Below are positions 29,984-42,794 of a stretch of DNA of 54,278 nucleotides, one piece after another. Both the position numbers and the translations under genes were made by a program. The notes under the pieces are model-generated. The model was not told the origin of the DNA. It worked only from the letters and a program-made list of their open reading frames with translations, and did not search any database. Location: positions 1 through 54,278 of the forward strand of contig JAIQFR010000019.1 of the NCBI GenBank assembly GCA_020073205.1, read 5' to 3'. Origin of the DNA: Terriglobia bacterium (lineage in GTDB: Bacteria > Acidobacteriota > Polarisedimenticolia > Polarisedimenticolales > JAIQFR01). How positions within the stretch are numbered: the first letter of the stretch is position 1; the number at the start of each line of letters is the position of its first letter.

Positions 29984-30358
29984 ATGCGGACCCGCGTTCT
30001 CGTCGTGCTCTTGCTCGCGGTGACCTGTCTCACCTGCCAGTCGAGCGATTCCGGCCTCAGCGGTGGTTGCTCGGCGGGCAAGGTCTGCGGGTTCTACGAT
30101 CACAAGTACTTCGCCACTTACTACTGCGGCTCCATGGGAATCGGCTACAGCTTCCGGGACCCGGCGGCTTGCGTCCAGCAATGCAACGCCGCGTCGAGCT
30201 GGGGATGCGACGCGAGCGGCTGCAACTGCTCCGTGGACCACGGGACCGGCGCGTGGCTCCCGTGCACCGCGGCGAATAACGCGGAGGAGCGCTCCGGCAG
30301 CTGCTTCCTCTCGGGTAGCGGCATGAACGGCGAGACGGTCCCCTGCGTGTGCAACTAG
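29984..30358 (+). CDS. Cysteine-rich exported protein or lipoprotein
   Basis: 124 residues. A signal peptide (MRTRVLVVLLLAVTCLTC) ends at a Cys, but the residue before it is Thr, so the lipobox is imperfect. The mature part has about 12 cysteines in fewer than 90 residues (for example KVCGFYDH, WGCDASGCNCSVD and the terminal PCVCN), suggesting five or six disulfides and a secreted, stable mini-domain. No family is recognised. An earlier in-frame ATG exists at 29897, but the signal peptide begins at 29984. It stands alone between genes of opposite strand. Confidence 0.6.
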   Translation: MRTRVLVVLLLAVTCLTCQSSDSGLSGGCSAGKVCGFYDHKYFATYYCGSMGIGYSFRDPAACVQQCNAASSWGCDASGCNCSVDHGTGAWLPCTAANNAEERSGSCFLSGSGMNGETVPCVCN

Positions 30359-30395
30359 GCCCGCGCCTCTGTACCGGGCCCCGCCGGCGCGCCGC

Positions 30396-33300
30396 TCACG
30401 GGAACACCTTCAGCGTCACGACCCCGTTCGGAGGCGTCGTGAATCTCACCACGCGCCCGATCGCCGGGACCGGCTCGCCGTCCTCCTCCAAGAAATTCGA
30501 CGCCACGACCTTCCTCGGCGCGAACGGAAGGGTCAGCTCTGCCGTGCCGGCCTCGCCACGGGACTCGTACCAGCGGACCACCCAGGCGCCCGAGTCCTCG
30601 GCGCACTTGATCGAGGCGAGCACGTAGTGGTCGGGGCCCAGGCTCACGAACGACTTCTCCGGCGGGAGCGAGCCGGCGTGGCGGTCGGTGGCGACGGAGA
30701 GCAGCGGCGTTCCGTACTCGGCCCCGCGCCTCTCCGTCGCCGCGGCCCGCCAGCGCCCGGCGTGGGGATAGAGCGCGTACTCGATCGTGTGCTTGCCCCG
30801 GTCGGCGGTCGGATCGGGCCAGACCGGCGACCTCAGGAGGGACAGCCGCATCGTGGAGCCCTTGATGTCGTACCCGTACTTCGCGCGGTTCAGGAGGCTC
30901 ACCCCGTAGTCGTCCTGGGAAAGGTCGGCCCACCTCTGGGCGGGGACCTCGCGCTTCGCCTTCTCCCAGCTGTCGCGCTCCCCCGTCGGGCGCGCGATCG
31001 AGCCGAAGGGGATCTCGTAGCTCGCGTGAGCGGCGGCGACCGTCACGGGGAAGGCGACCTTGAGCATCGTCTTCTCCTCCCACCAGTCCGCCGTGGTCAC
31101 GAAGTCGATCCGGTCGACGCCGGGGTAGAGCACCACGTCCTGCGTGAAGAAGCTCGTCGGGAAATCCTCGGTGGGGAAGTCCTTCCTGACGCCGGGCTTG
31201 AGGTAATCGCGGGTCGCGCGCAGGACCACCCGCGCGGGCCCCCGCTCGACCACCTCGATCGAGCGGAGCTTGGACGGGTAGCGGGTGCCCGTCAGGCCGA
31301 TGTTCCACGCGTCCCAGGCCGAGGGCCTGTCCTCGAGGAGCTGCAGCTCGTTTCCGGGGCCGGCGAGCACTTCCTTGCCCTTTCGCTTGTCGAGGATGCT
31401 CTTGATCCACCCGGTCGCAGGATCGAGCCCGATCGTGAAGAACTCGTTCTCGACACGGCTCTCGGAGATCCTCACCGAGGACGCCGCGCTCGCCTTCCCC
31501 CTTCTCACGTCGTAGACCGCGTATCCCAGCGGCGGGACCGCGTCGGCCACGAACAGCACCTCGCGCGCGTACCGGCCGGTGGGAACGACCTGGGACGGGA
31601 CCTCCCGCCCCCGTGCGTCGAAGACCGCCACCCCGTCCCCGGCATCCTCCGGCAAGGCGACGCGGACCGTGTCGCGCCGCTCCCAGGCCAGTGGGTTGAA
31701 CACGACGACGGGGAGTCCCTGGGTCTTCGACGTGTCGGCGGCCCTCGCGAGCGACAGGAGCGCGCGGTCGAGGTCGTGCGTCGAGATCTCCTCCGCTGCC
31801 CGGTAGCGCTCGGGCGCGTCGACGTACACCTCGCGGATCCCGGAGCCGGGGAGGATGTCGTGGAACTGGTTGAACAGCACGTGCTCCCACGCCTCCTTCA
31901 AGCCGGCGCCGTCGTAGGTGCCGCCGGTCAGGGTGGAGATCGTCGAGAACTTCTCGGCGTTGGTCAGCTCCATCTCGCTCCGGCGGTTCCACTCCTTCAT
32001 CCGCGCCTGGGTCGTGAACGTCCCCTCGTGGTACTCGAGGTGCAGCTCGTCCTTCCAGACCGGGAGCTTCGACAGGTCCTGCGAGCGGAGCCACGCGAGG
32101 TACTTCCCCGCGGTGCCGTACTCGACCGCCGGGAACACGGTGAGCGAGCGGAGGCGGTCCACCCGGCCGAGCATCTCGAGAGACGGTCCCCCGCCGTGGT
32201 CGCCGACGCCGAACAGCACCATCATCTTCCGGAACCCGGTGTTCGCCTCGAACTGCCGGAGCCAATCCACGAGGCGGTAGGGGTCCTCGACGGTGTCGAC
32301 GTAGTCGAACGGGAAGTAGCTCAGCACCCGCGAGCCGTCCGGCCCCTCCCACCAGAACGCCCGGTGCGGGAACACGTTGACCGCGTTCCACCCGATCTTC
32401 TGCGTGATGAACGCGTCGATCCCCGCCTGCCGATAGAACTGCGGCATGTTCCAGTTGTACCCGAAGGAATCGGGGTTCCACCCGACCTTCACGTCGACGC
32501 CCAGCTCGTCCCGGAAGAATCCCTTGCCGTAGAGGAGGTGCCTCGCCCAGGAGTCGCCCGACGGCAGGTTGCAGTCCGGCTCGATCCACATCCCGCCGAC
32601 CACTTCCCACCGGCCCTCCCGGACTTTCTCGCGGATGCGGCGGAAGAGAGCGGGATCGAGCCGCTCCATCCAGTCGTAGTACGCGGCGGAGCTCTGGGTG
32701 TACGTGAAGTCCGGCCGCGCGTCGAACATGTTGAGGACGGAGGAAAAGGTGTTCCGGCAGACCTCGACCGTCTCCCGCTCGCGCCAGAGCCAGGCGGCGT
32801 CGATGTGGGCGTTCGCGTCGAAGTAGAGGGTGAAGCGCTTCGCGAATTCGCTCACCGGCTTGAGCGCCGATCGCGCCGCGTCGAGGGAAGCCAGGAAGCG
32901 GTCCACGTCGCCCCGCTCGAGGGCCTCCGCGTCCACGCGTCCCGCGGTCTCCTCGAGGAGCGCGCCGAGCCGGGTCTTCTCCTCCCTGCGAATCGTGGAG
33001 GCGTCGATCCCCGGGTCCACCTTGCCGTGGGAGCTCGTTTGATACGTGTCGAACCCCGCCAGCTTCTGCCCCACGCGGAGACTCAGGGAGAGGTCCTCCA
33101 CCTTGCGGCGCAGATCCTCTTCACCGCGGAGCTCGATCTCCGCCCGGAGGATCCGGAGCGGCCCGCCGGTGTTGACCGCCTTGATCGCGATCACGAAGCG
33201 GTCCTTGGGCTTGACGTCCGCGGAAAGTTCGAAGACGCCGTCCCAACCGAAATACCCCTTGCTCTCGCCGTTCACGAAGAGGGTGCCGGCATCGTCCACG

Positions 33301-33620
33301 GTGAGGAGTAGACGGGCCGGACCGTGGAGGGGCCGGCCGAGGTAGGTCTCGGGCAGGACGACCGTTCTCCTGAGCCAGCACGAGTCGGGGTAGATCTTCT
33401 CCTCGAGCTTAAGATCGTCCCAGCGCGAGTCGTCGAACTCGGGGCGCGCCGGCGCGTCGCCGTCGATCCTGGCCGTCTTGAGGTCGGGGCTCGCCTTCCA
33501 GTCGTCGAGCGACAATCGGGTCTGCGCGTCGAGACGCGCCACCAGCCGGTCCACGGCAGTCCCGCCGAGGGCCGGCGTGGCCGCGAGCAGGAGGATCGCG
33601 ATCGCCCCACGGATCGACAT
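30396..33620 (-). CDS. Exported GH38 alpha-mannosidase
   Basis: 1074 residues. After a signal peptide (about 1-20, ATPALGG) comes a beta-sandwich carbohydrate-binding-like region (about 60-170). The GH38 catalytic domain starts near 265, with zinc ligands H272 and D274 in ANAHIDAAWLWRER and the putative nucleophile D384 in GWNPDSFGYN. The mid-domain helices and the long beta-rich C-terminal region of GH38 follow. It cleaves alpha-mannosides, probably in the periplasm. The start at 33620 has GAGGTG a few bases upstream; ATG 33632, overlapping the permease stop, is the alternative. Last gene of the sugar ABC operon, so imported sugars are probably released by this enzyme. Confidence 0.85.
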   Translation of the reverse strand: MSIRGAIAILLLAATPALGGTAVDRLVARLDAQTRLSLDDWKASPDLKTARIDGDAPARPEFDDSRWDDLKLEEKIYPDSCWLRRTVVLPETYLGRPLHGPARLLLTVDDAGTLFVNGESKGYFGWDGVFELSADVKPKDRFVIAIKAVNTGGPLRILRAEIELRGEEDLRRKVEDLSLSLRVGQKLAGFDTYQTSSHGKVDPGIDASTIRREEKTRLGALLEETAGRVDAEALERGDVDRFLASLDAARSALKPVSEFAKRFTLYFDANAHIDAAWLWRERETVEVCRNTFSSVLNMFDARPDFTYTQSSAAYYDWMERLDPALFRRIREKVREGRWEVVGGMWIEPDCNLPSGDSWARHLLYGKGFFRDELGVDVKVGWNPDSFGYNWNMPQFYRQAGIDAFITQKIGWNAVNVFPHRAFWWEGPDGSRVLSYFPFDYVDTVEDPYRLVDWLRQFEANTGFRKMMVLFGVGDHGGGPSLEMLGRVDRLRSLTVFPAVEYGTAGKYLAWLRSQDLSKLPVWKDELHLEYHEGTFTTQARMKEWNRRSEMELTNAEKFSTISTLTGGTYDGAGLKEAWEHVLFNQFHDILPGSGIREVYVDAPERYRAAEEISTHDLDRALLSLARAADTSKTQGLPVVVFNPLAWERRDTVRVALPEDAGDGVAVFDARGREVPSQVVPTGRYAREVLFVADAVPPLGYAVYDVRRGKASAASSVRISESRVENEFFTIGLDPATGWIKSILDKRKGKEVLAGPGNELQLLEDRPSAWDAWNIGLTGTRYPSKLRSIEVVERGPARVVLRATRDYLKPGVRKDFPTEDFPTSFFTQDVVLYPGVDRIDFVTTADWWEEKTMLKVAFPVTVAAAHASYEIPFGSIARPTGERDSWEKAKREVPAQRWADLSQDDYGVSLLNRAKYGYDIKGSTMRLSLLRSPVWPDPTADRGKHTIEYALYPHAGRWRAAATERRGAEYGTPLLSVATDRHAGSLPPEKSFVSLGPDHYVLASIKCAEDSGAWVVRWYESRGEAGTAELTLPFAPRKVVASNFLEEDGEPVPAIGRVVRFTTPPNGVVTLKVFP

Positions 33621-33628
33621 GCCCCACC

Positions 33629-34585
33629 TCATCTCTTCCTCGTCGTGTCCGCCAGCACCGCCAGCAGGATCACGACGCCGACGACCACCTGCTGGACGTA
33701 GGAGTTCACGTTCAAGAGGTTCAGGCCGTTCCTCAGCACCGCGATCAGCATCGCCCCTAGGAACGTCCCCGCGATCGAGCCGCGCCCGCCCGAGAGGCTC
33801 GTGCCCCCGACCACCACCGCCGCGATCACGTCCAGCTCGTACATCATCCCCGCGTTCGGCTGGCCGGAGTTCATCCTCGACGCGAGGAGGACCCCGCTCG
33901 CCGCCGAGAGGACGCCGCAGAGCACATAGACGCCCGCGACCACGCGACCGGTTCTGATCCCGGCGAGGCGGGCGGCCTCGGCGTTCCCGCCGACCGCGAG
34001 CACGTACCGGCCGAACCGGGTGTGGAGGAGGACGACGTGCGCGGCGGCGTACACCCCGAGCATCACCAGAGACGGGAGTGGAACGCCCAGAGGACGCCCG
34101 CTTCCGAGAGTGCCGAAGCTCTCCGGCAGCTCCCAGATCGGCCGTCCCTCCGTCGCCACGAACGCGGTCCCGCGCCAGACCGTCATCAGCGCCAGGGTCA
34201 CGATGAAGGGCGCCACCCTGAACCGGGTCACGAAGAGGCCCGCGATCGACCCCGAGAGCGCGCCGAACGCCAGGGCGGCGAGGATCGCGAGCGGAATGCC
34301 GGCCGACGGCGGGAGGCCCGCCTTGAGCGTCGACGTGGCGACGATCCCGGCGACCGCGACCACCGACCCCACCGAGAGGTCGATCCCGCCGGTGAGGATG
34401 ACGAAGGTCATCCCGGCGGCGATGATCGCGGTGATCGAGGCCTGGAGCGAGACGTTCAGGAGGTTCTCGGCGGTGAGGAAATGCGGGGACAGGGCCGCGA
34501 ACGCGACGCACTCCGCCGCGAGCGCCACGGCGAGCCCCAGCTCGGCGATCCTCCGCCACGCCGCCCCGCGCCCCCCCGGGCTCAC
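33629..34585 (-). CDS. Sugar ABC transporter permease, RbsC type
   Basis: 318 residues, about eight to ten hydrophobic segments, with the ribose-type landmarks MTFVILTGGIDLSVGSV near the N-terminus, AVGGNAEAARLAGI and VVVGGTSLSGGRGSIAGT in the second half. The start is GTG at 34585 (GTGA overlap with the ATPase gene) and the stop overlaps the alternative start of the mannosidase. It forms the channel of a CUT2-family sugar importer. Confidence 0.9.
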   Translation of the reverse strand: MSPGGRGAAWRRIAELGLAVALAAECVAFAALSPHFLTAENLLNVSLQASITAIIAAGMTFVILTGGIDLSVGSVVAVAGIVATSTLKAGLPPSAGIPLAILAALAFGALSGSIAGLFVTRFRVAPFIVTLALMTVWRGTAFVATEGRPIWELPESFGTLGSGRPLGVPLPSLVMLGVYAAAHVVLLHTRFGRYVLAVGGNAEAARLAGIRTGRVVAGVYVLCGVLSAASGVLLASRMNSGQPNAGMMYELDVIAAVVVGGTSLSGGRGSIAGTFLGAMLIAVLRNGLNLLNVNSYVQQVVVGVVILLAVLADTTRKR

Positions 34586-36081
34586 GCGGCCTCACTCCCG
34601 CCGCCGGTCGCCAGGGACATGACCCGCTCCGGCGTGGCGTCGCACGCGGCCAGGTCCCCGGCGATCCGCCCGGAGCAGAGGACCAGGACGCGGTCGCTGA
34701 GGCCGAGGAGCTCCGGCAGGTCCGACGAGATCACGATCACCCCCGCGCCGCCTGCCGCCAGCTCGCGCACCAGCGCGAGGATCTCCGCCTTCGCGGCCAC
34801 GTCGACGCCGGCGGTGGGCTCGTCGAAGATCAGCACCTTGGATCGGGCTTCGAGCCAGCGCGCGAGCACCACCTTCTGCCGGTTGCCTCCGCTCAACTCG
34901 TCGACCCTCGTGTCGAGGGAAGGCGTTCTTATCCGGAGCCGGTCCACGTGGCGCTTGGTCGCCACCGCCTCCCGCCGCCGGCTGGTGAAGATCCCACGGC
35001 CGAGCGCCCGGAGGTCCGCGAGCGTCACGTTCTCCCTGACGCCCATCGTGGGAACGAGGCCGAGCCGGTTCCGGTCCTCGGTGAGGAGCGCGATGCCCAG
35101 GTCGATCGCTTCCCTCGGCGAGCGAGGGGCGATCACCTTTCCCTCGAGGAGCATCCTTCCCCTCTCGGCGCGGTCCGCGCCGAAGATCAGACGCGCCAGC
35201 TCCGTCCTGCCCGCACCCACGAGCCCCGCGAGTCCCAGGATCTCCCCGCGGTGCAGTCTCAGGGTCACCGGCCCGAGCCCTCCGGCCGCGACCTCCTCGA
35301 GCCGGAGGATCTCCTCGCCAGGCGCGCGCTCCGCCGTCCTCGCGCCTTCCGTGATCTCCCGCCCGACCATCCACCGGACGAGGGTCGCCCGGTCGATCGT
35401 CGAGGCGGGCGCGCTCGCCACCGTCCGGCCGTCGCGCAGGACCGTCACGCGATCGGCGATCTCGAACACCTCGTCGAGCCGGTGGGAGATGTAGACGATC
35501 CCGGCCCCCTCGCCCCTCAAGCGCCGCACGACGTCGAACAGGCGCGCGATCTCGCGGCCGGTCAGCGGAGCGGTCGGCTCGTCGAGGGCGAGGACCCGGA
35601 CCTTCCGGGAGATCGCCCGGGCGATCTCGACGATCTGCTGGCGCGCGACGCCGAGCCTTCCCGCCTTCGCCGCCGGGTCGAGAACCTCCCCCAGCTGCGC
35701 GAGCGCCGCGCGGGCGGTCCGCTCCATCGCCCGCCGGTCGATGAACGGCGTCCTCTCGACGAGAGGCTCGGCGCCGAGGAGCAGGTTCTCCGCGACGGTC
35801 ATCTCCGGAACGATCTTGAGATCCTGGTGGATCATCCCGATGCCGAGGCGCTGCGAGTCGGCCGGCGAGTCGAGGACGGCCTCCGTCCCATCCACCAGAA
35901 CGCTGCCGGCGTCACGGGGAACCGCGCCGGCGAGGATCTTCATCAGCGTGGACTTCCCGGCGCCGTTCTCCCCGACGAGGGCATGGACCTCGCCTCGCGC
36001 AACGTCGAAGTCCACCCGGTCGAGGGCCAGCACCGCGCCGTACCGCTTGACGATGCCGCGCAGCTCGAGAAGGGCGCTCAT
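34582..36081 (-). CDS. Sugar ABC transporter ATPase, RbsA type (double nucleotide-binding domain)
   Basis: 499 residues with two ABC domains, as in RbsA/MglA. The first has Walker A GENGAGKST (about 36-44) and Walker B VLALDEPTAPL. The second has a degenerate Walker A region (LVGAGRTELARLIFGA) and the signature LSGGNRQKVVLARWL with Walker B LIFDEPTAGVD, the family-typical asymmetry. The ATG overlaps the stop of the binding-protein gene (ATGA). It powers a CUT2 sugar importer, here probably for mannose or a related sugar, judging by the downstream GH38 enzyme. Confidence 0.9.
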   Translation of the reverse strand: MSALLELRGIVKRYGAVLALDRVDFDVARGEVHALVGENGAGKSTLMKILAGAVPRDAGSVLVDGTEAVLDSPADSQRLGIGMIHQDLKIVPEMTVAENLLLGAEPLVERTPFIDRRAMERTARAALAQLGEVLDPAAKAGRLGVARQQIVEIARAISRKVRVLALDEPTAPLTGREIARLFDVVRRLRGEGAGIVYISHRLDEVFEIADRVTVLRDGRTVASAPASTIDRATLVRWMVGREITEGARTAERAPGEEILRLEEVAAGGLGPVTLRLHRGEILGLAGLVGAGRTELARLIFGADRAERGRMLLEGKVIAPRSPREAIDLGIALLTEDRNRLGLVPTMGVRENVTLADLRALGRGIFTSRRREAVATKRHVDRLRIRTPSLDTRVDELSGGNRQKVVLARWLEARSKVLIFDEPTAGVDVAAKAEILALVRELAAGGAGVIVISSDLPELLGLSDRVLVLCSGRIAGDLAACDATPERVMSLATGGGSEAA

Positions 36082-36995
36082 CGGTCGAGCGCGGCGCGGT
36101 CCAGGATGCCCACGTCGACCGGCACCGTTCTCGGGATCGCCTCGCCCGCGAAGTGGCGGCGGATCATCTCGACGGTCGCCGCGCCGATCTTCCGCGGGTA
36201 CTGGATCACGTCGGCCTTGAGCGCGGTCCCCTTCCGGATCGCGTCCACCGCGGGAGGGGTGGCGTCGTACCCGACGATCGCGACCCGGTCCCGCGCGAGC
36301 TGCCTCACCGCATCCAGGGCGCCGAGCGCCGAGTCGTCGTTGATCCCGAAGATGCCGTCGAGGTCCGGGTGCGCCAGGAGGACGTCGGACGCGGCCTCGA
36401 GAGAGCGGTCCCGCACTCCCTGCCCGTTGACGTCGGCGACCACCGACATCCCGGCGTGCTTCGCGATCGCCTCCCGGAACCCCTGGACGCGGTCCAGCAC
36501 GGACGTGATCGCCGGCTGGTCCACGATGGCGACCTTGCCGATTCCGTTCAGGAGCTTCGCGAGGTACTCCCCGGCCAGTCTCCCGCCCGCCACGTTGTCC
36601 GACGCGACGTGGCAGACGACGTCCCCCTCCTGTGCCGCGATGTCCGCGGTGAACACGGGGATGCCGGCCGCGTTGGCCCTCCTGATCCCGGGTCCGACCC
36701 CTTTCGAATCCACGGGGCAGACCACGATCGCGTCCACTTTCCGCGCGACGAAGTCTTCGATCTGCGCCGCCTGCTTCCCGAGATCGAACTCCGCGGACGT
36801 CACGATCAGCCGGTAGCCGTCCTTCGCCGCCTCCGCGAGGAGCCCTTCCTCGAGGTCACGGTAGAAGAGGTGGCCCCTCGTCAGCAACGTGACGCCGACC
36901 GCCTTGGCGCCGTTCGCGGTGCCGGCAGGGCCGCCGCAGGTCGCCGCGGCCGAGGCGAGAAGCAGGAGAAGGACTGACGCGAGGCGACGCTGCAT
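36078..36995 (-). CDS. Sugar-binding periplasmic protein, RbsB type
   Basis: 305 residues with a signal peptide (hydrophobic 6-18) ending in a possible lipidation Cys (C20, AAATCGG). The mature part is a periplasmic-binding-protein-like fold: GVTLLTRGHLFYRDLEEGL, CPVDSKGVGPGIRRANAAGIPVFT and FGINDDSALGAL match the ribose-type binding proteins. First gene of the operon with ATPase, permease and GH38 mannosidase, all joined by short overlaps. The sugar is unknown; mannose or a mannoside-derived sugar is inferred from the enzyme. Confidence 0.88.
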   Translation of the reverse strand: MQRRLASVLLLLLASAAATCGGPAGTANGAKAVGVTLLTRGHLFYRDLEEGLLAEAAKDGYRLIVTSAEFDLGKQAAQIEDFVARKVDAIVVCPVDSKGVGPGIRRANAAGIPVFTADIAAQEGDVVCHVASDNVAGGRLAGEYLAKLLNGIGKVAIVDQPAITSVLDRVQGFREAIAKHAGMSVVADVNGQGVRDRSLEAASDVLLAHPDLDGIFGINDDSALGALDAVRQLARDRVAIVGYDATPPAVDAIRKGTALKADVIQYPRKIGAATVEMIRRHFAGEAIPRTVPVDVGILDRAALDR

Positions 36996-37096
36996 GGGAG
37001 GCCCCCTGCCGGAGCCTCCCGCGCGCGGGCGCGCCCGGGGGTCCGGAGCGCCCGATTATACGGGGACGCGCGCCGGGGAGGGGTCCGCGACGAACG

Positions 37097-38602
37097 TCAC
37101 GGCGCGACCATGTGGAACCAGTTGAAACGGCTCCCGAACACATCGAGGGAGAGCACGACCTCCATCGAGACCATGGCGAGCGCCAAGAGAATGAGGAGCG
37201 GGAGAGCCGCGCGCCCGGCGCCCAGGCGCGAGAGCAGCCTCTTGAGCCCGATCGCGTACAGACACAGGAATGGCGCCATGGCGCCGCCGATCAGGCGACC
37301 GGACGCGATGTACGGAAACTCCGTAGACGGGTATCGGCAGCGCCCGAAGTCGTACGCGATGGAGCCCCAGGCCAGAAGCAGGATCGACAGGACCACGAGC
37401 CCGAGGCCCGCGCGAATGCCGAAGCGCTCGCCGCAGGATTCGGCCGGCCCTCGCGCGAACGCCGCCGCGGCGGCCACGCCGACGAGGAGAAGGGACGAGG
37501 CCGCGTAGAAAAGGTCGACGCCGCCCCACGCCAGCGGCGTTCCGTGCCAGGTGAACTCCCCCCGCCAGAAGCTCGCGAGCACGAAACCGAGGAATTGCCA
37601 CGATCCGGCGGGCGTGAAGATCGGGTGGTGGAGCAGCTCCGCCGCGGGCTTCGGAGTCCAGCCGAGCCGCGCCGCCTTCTGCGCCATGCCCGTGAAATCT
37701 CCCATGAGCACGTAGTTGCGCAGTGCCCACGCCCCCGCCGGGAGCGCGATCGTCGATGCGAGCAAGACGACCCTCGGCCAGACCGCAGGCAGCTCCCCGC
37801 GGCGCCGAGCGGCGATCAGCTCGATCGCGGCGACGGCCGCTGCGATCGCGAGAATCGGCAGGTTCGTCAGTTTCGTCAGCAGGCTCGCCGACACCGCGAG
37901 GCCCGCCAGGGCGTGAATCCCCATCCCCCCGGTCGCCCGTGCCCCGATGCTCAGCAGGGCGAAGAACGCCAGCCCGGCGGTGAGGGGCGAGAGCACGTCG
38001 TTTCCGATGGAGAAGAAGGCGTCCTGGGGGAGGAAGGCGGCCAGGAGCGGCGCCCCGAGACGGATCGCCGCCTCCCCGGGCGCGAGCGCGCGCGCCACGA
38101 GATGCACGACCCACACGATCAACGCCACGAGCGGCACGTTGAGGAAACGGATCCAGTAGGCGCCAAACCCCTGCCGGAGCCCCAGGAGCTGCCCGAGCCG
38201 GTACCATGCTCCGGCGACGAGGTAGTAGAGCGGCGGCTGGGTCGACTCCGCGTTGGTGACTCGCGCTTCGTCGGCGACGGCCCGATCCAGGGCAATTCGC
38301 AGCACCTCCGGGCCGACGGTCCAGCCCGGGGGCGGGGTCCTTCCTTCTTCGTACTTCTCCGGCGCAGAGAGATATTCCCACGTCTCGCAGTACCGGATGA
38401 TCCGGACCGCGCCGGCGCTCTTCGGCTCGAGCCCCCTGGGGAGGTCGCCGCGGGAGTAACGGTAGACGACGTCGAAATGAGACTTCTCGTCCACGTTGTC
38501 GAACAGGGGGAACGCGGCGGAGAAGACGAGCACGCGGATCGCCGCGACCGCGCACAGCGCGCCGACGAGGATCCTCTCGCGGCGCCGTGGTAGCGGAGCC
38601 AT
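37097..38602 (-). CDS. Polytopic membrane protein, GT39/DUF2142-like
   Basis: 501 residues with about ten to twelve hydrophobic segments. The first outside loop holds FDNVDEKSHFDVVYRYSRGD, with acidic residues placed as in GT-C glycosyltransferases, and a STQPPLYYLVAGAWYRLG segment follows as in the DUF2142/PMT-type families. The likely role is sugar transfer or polysaccharide assembly at the inner membrane. ATG 38602 is chosen since the preceding in-frame residues are basic low-complexity sequence. It is separate from the ABC operon (101 nt gap) and 26 nt downstream of the CoA-binding protein gene. Confidence 0.65.
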   Translation of the reverse strand: MAPLPRRRERILVGALCAVAAIRVLVFSAAFPLFDNVDEKSHFDVVYRYSRGDLPRGLEPKSAGAVRIIRYCETWEYLSAPEKYEEGRTPPPGWTVGPEVLRIALDRAVADEARVTNAESTQPPLYYLVAGAWYRLGQLLGLRQGFGAYWIRFLNVPLVALIVWVVHLVARALAPGEAAIRLGAPLLAAFLPQDAFFSIGNDVLSPLTAGLAFFALLSIGARATGGMGIHALAGLAVSASLLTKLTNLPILAIAAAVAAIELIAARRRGELPAVWPRVVLLASTIALPAGAWALRNYVLMGDFTGMAQKAARLGWTPKPAAELLHHPIFTPAGSWQFLGFVLASFWRGEFTWHGTPLAWGGVDLFYAASSLLLVGVAAAAAFARGPAESCGERFGIRAGLGLVVLSILLLAWGSIAYDFGRCRYPSTEFPYIASGRLIGGAMAPFLCLYAIGLKRLLSRLGAGRAALPLLILLALAMVSMEVVLSLDVFGSRFNWFHMVAP

Positions 38603-38628
38603 CGAGGCGCGCCCCTCCGTGGGCCGGT

Positions 38629-39045
38629 TCAGAAGTTGCTGGCCACCATGACGCAGGCGTCGTGGACGGTCTTGAACGGGGCGGTCGCCGCGAACTCGAG
38701 CACCGCGTCGTCGAAGCTCCCGTCCTGGAGCCACACTGCGGAGAGGCCGGCGTCCGCCGCCTCCTTCATCAGGCGGAGCGTCGCCGGCGGCGGCGTGACC
38801 ATCACCAGGATGTCCACCGGCTTCTCGAGCTCGCCGATCGAGTGCGCGACGGAAAGACCCTCGACCAGGTCCTCCTTCGGGTTCACCGGCAGGACGGTGT
38901 ACCCCTTCCCCTTCAGATTGCGGACGATCTTGTTGCCGTATTTCTCCGGGTTGGTGCTCGCTCCCGCTACCGCGATGCGGGTCCCGGGGCCGCGTCGGCG
39001 GAGCAGCTCCATCACATCGGAAGGATGCGGATCGAGTGTCGGCAT
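38629..39045 (-). CDS. CoA-binding domain protein (YccU type)
   Basis: 138 residues of a single CoA-binding Rossmann domain: IAVAGASTNPEKYGNKI is the nucleotide-binding loop, followed by YTVLPVNPKEDLVEGL and LSAVWLQDGSFDD. Members resemble the N-terminal part of succinyl-CoA synthetase alpha; their exact role is unknown. GAGGAG lies 5 nt before the ATG. Confidence 0.85.
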   Translation of the reverse strand: MPTLDPHPSDVMELLRRRGPGTRIAVAGASTNPEKYGNKIVRNLKGKGYTVLPVNPKEDLVEGLSVAHSIGELEKPVDILVMVTPPPATLRLMKEAADAGLSAVWLQDGSFDDAVLEFAATAPFKTVHDACVMVASNF

Positions 39046-39097
39046 GGCGTCTCCTCGGGGAGAGAGCCCTCGTCCCCTGTCCACGATTGTACCGCGG

Positions 39098-39463
39098 TCA
39101 ACCGCGTCCCTCACCCTTCACGAACGCGGAGAGCACCATGCTCACGAAGCTCACGACGATCGATCCGAGGAGCGCCGAGACGAACCCCGCGACGTGGAAC
39201 CGGAGGCCGAGCGTCCCGGACAGGGCGCTGGTGAGCCACAGCATCAGCGCGTTGATCACCAGCAGGAAGAGGCCCAGGGTCAGCACGACGAACGGCAGGC
39301 TGAAGAGCGTCGCCAGGGGCTTCACGAGGACGTTCAGGACGCCGAACACCAGCGCGACGCCGAGCAGCGGCACCGGCCCCCCGTGGTAGGTGATCCCGGG
39401 GATGAGCCGCACCGCGACCCAGAGCGCGGCGGCGTTGATGAGCAGGTGCAGGATCATCTTCAT
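39098..39463 (-). CDS. Small membrane protein of phage-holin-4/YvlD superfamily
   Basis: 121 residues with four hydrophobic segments. ITYHGGPVPLLGVALVFGVLNVLVKP and the LFLLVINALMLWLTS helix are typical of the YvlD/holin-4 family, which is found in many chromosomes without any prophage. The GGGAGG ribosome-binding site lies 7 nt before the ATG. No phage genes are near it, so it should not be called a lysis protein. Confidence 0.8.
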   Translation of the reverse strand: MKMILHLLINAAALWVAVRLIPGITYHGGPVPLLGVALVFGVLNVLVKPLATLFSLPFVVLTLGLFLLVINALMLWLTSALSGTLGLRFHVAGFVSALLGSIVVSFVSMVLSAFVKGEGRG

Positions 39464-39519
39464 CGTGGTGCCTCCCGGCCTCGCGCGGCCGCACCCATGG
39501 TAAACCAAGCCTCGAAACG

Positions 39520-42780
<3,261 letters not shown>

Positions 42781-42794
42781 GGGAGTCGTCTCGA

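Noticed and set aside
39098-39463. Holin-like protein as sign of a prophage
   Set aside because: The YvlD/holin-4 family is common in chromosomes and there is no other phage gene nearby.
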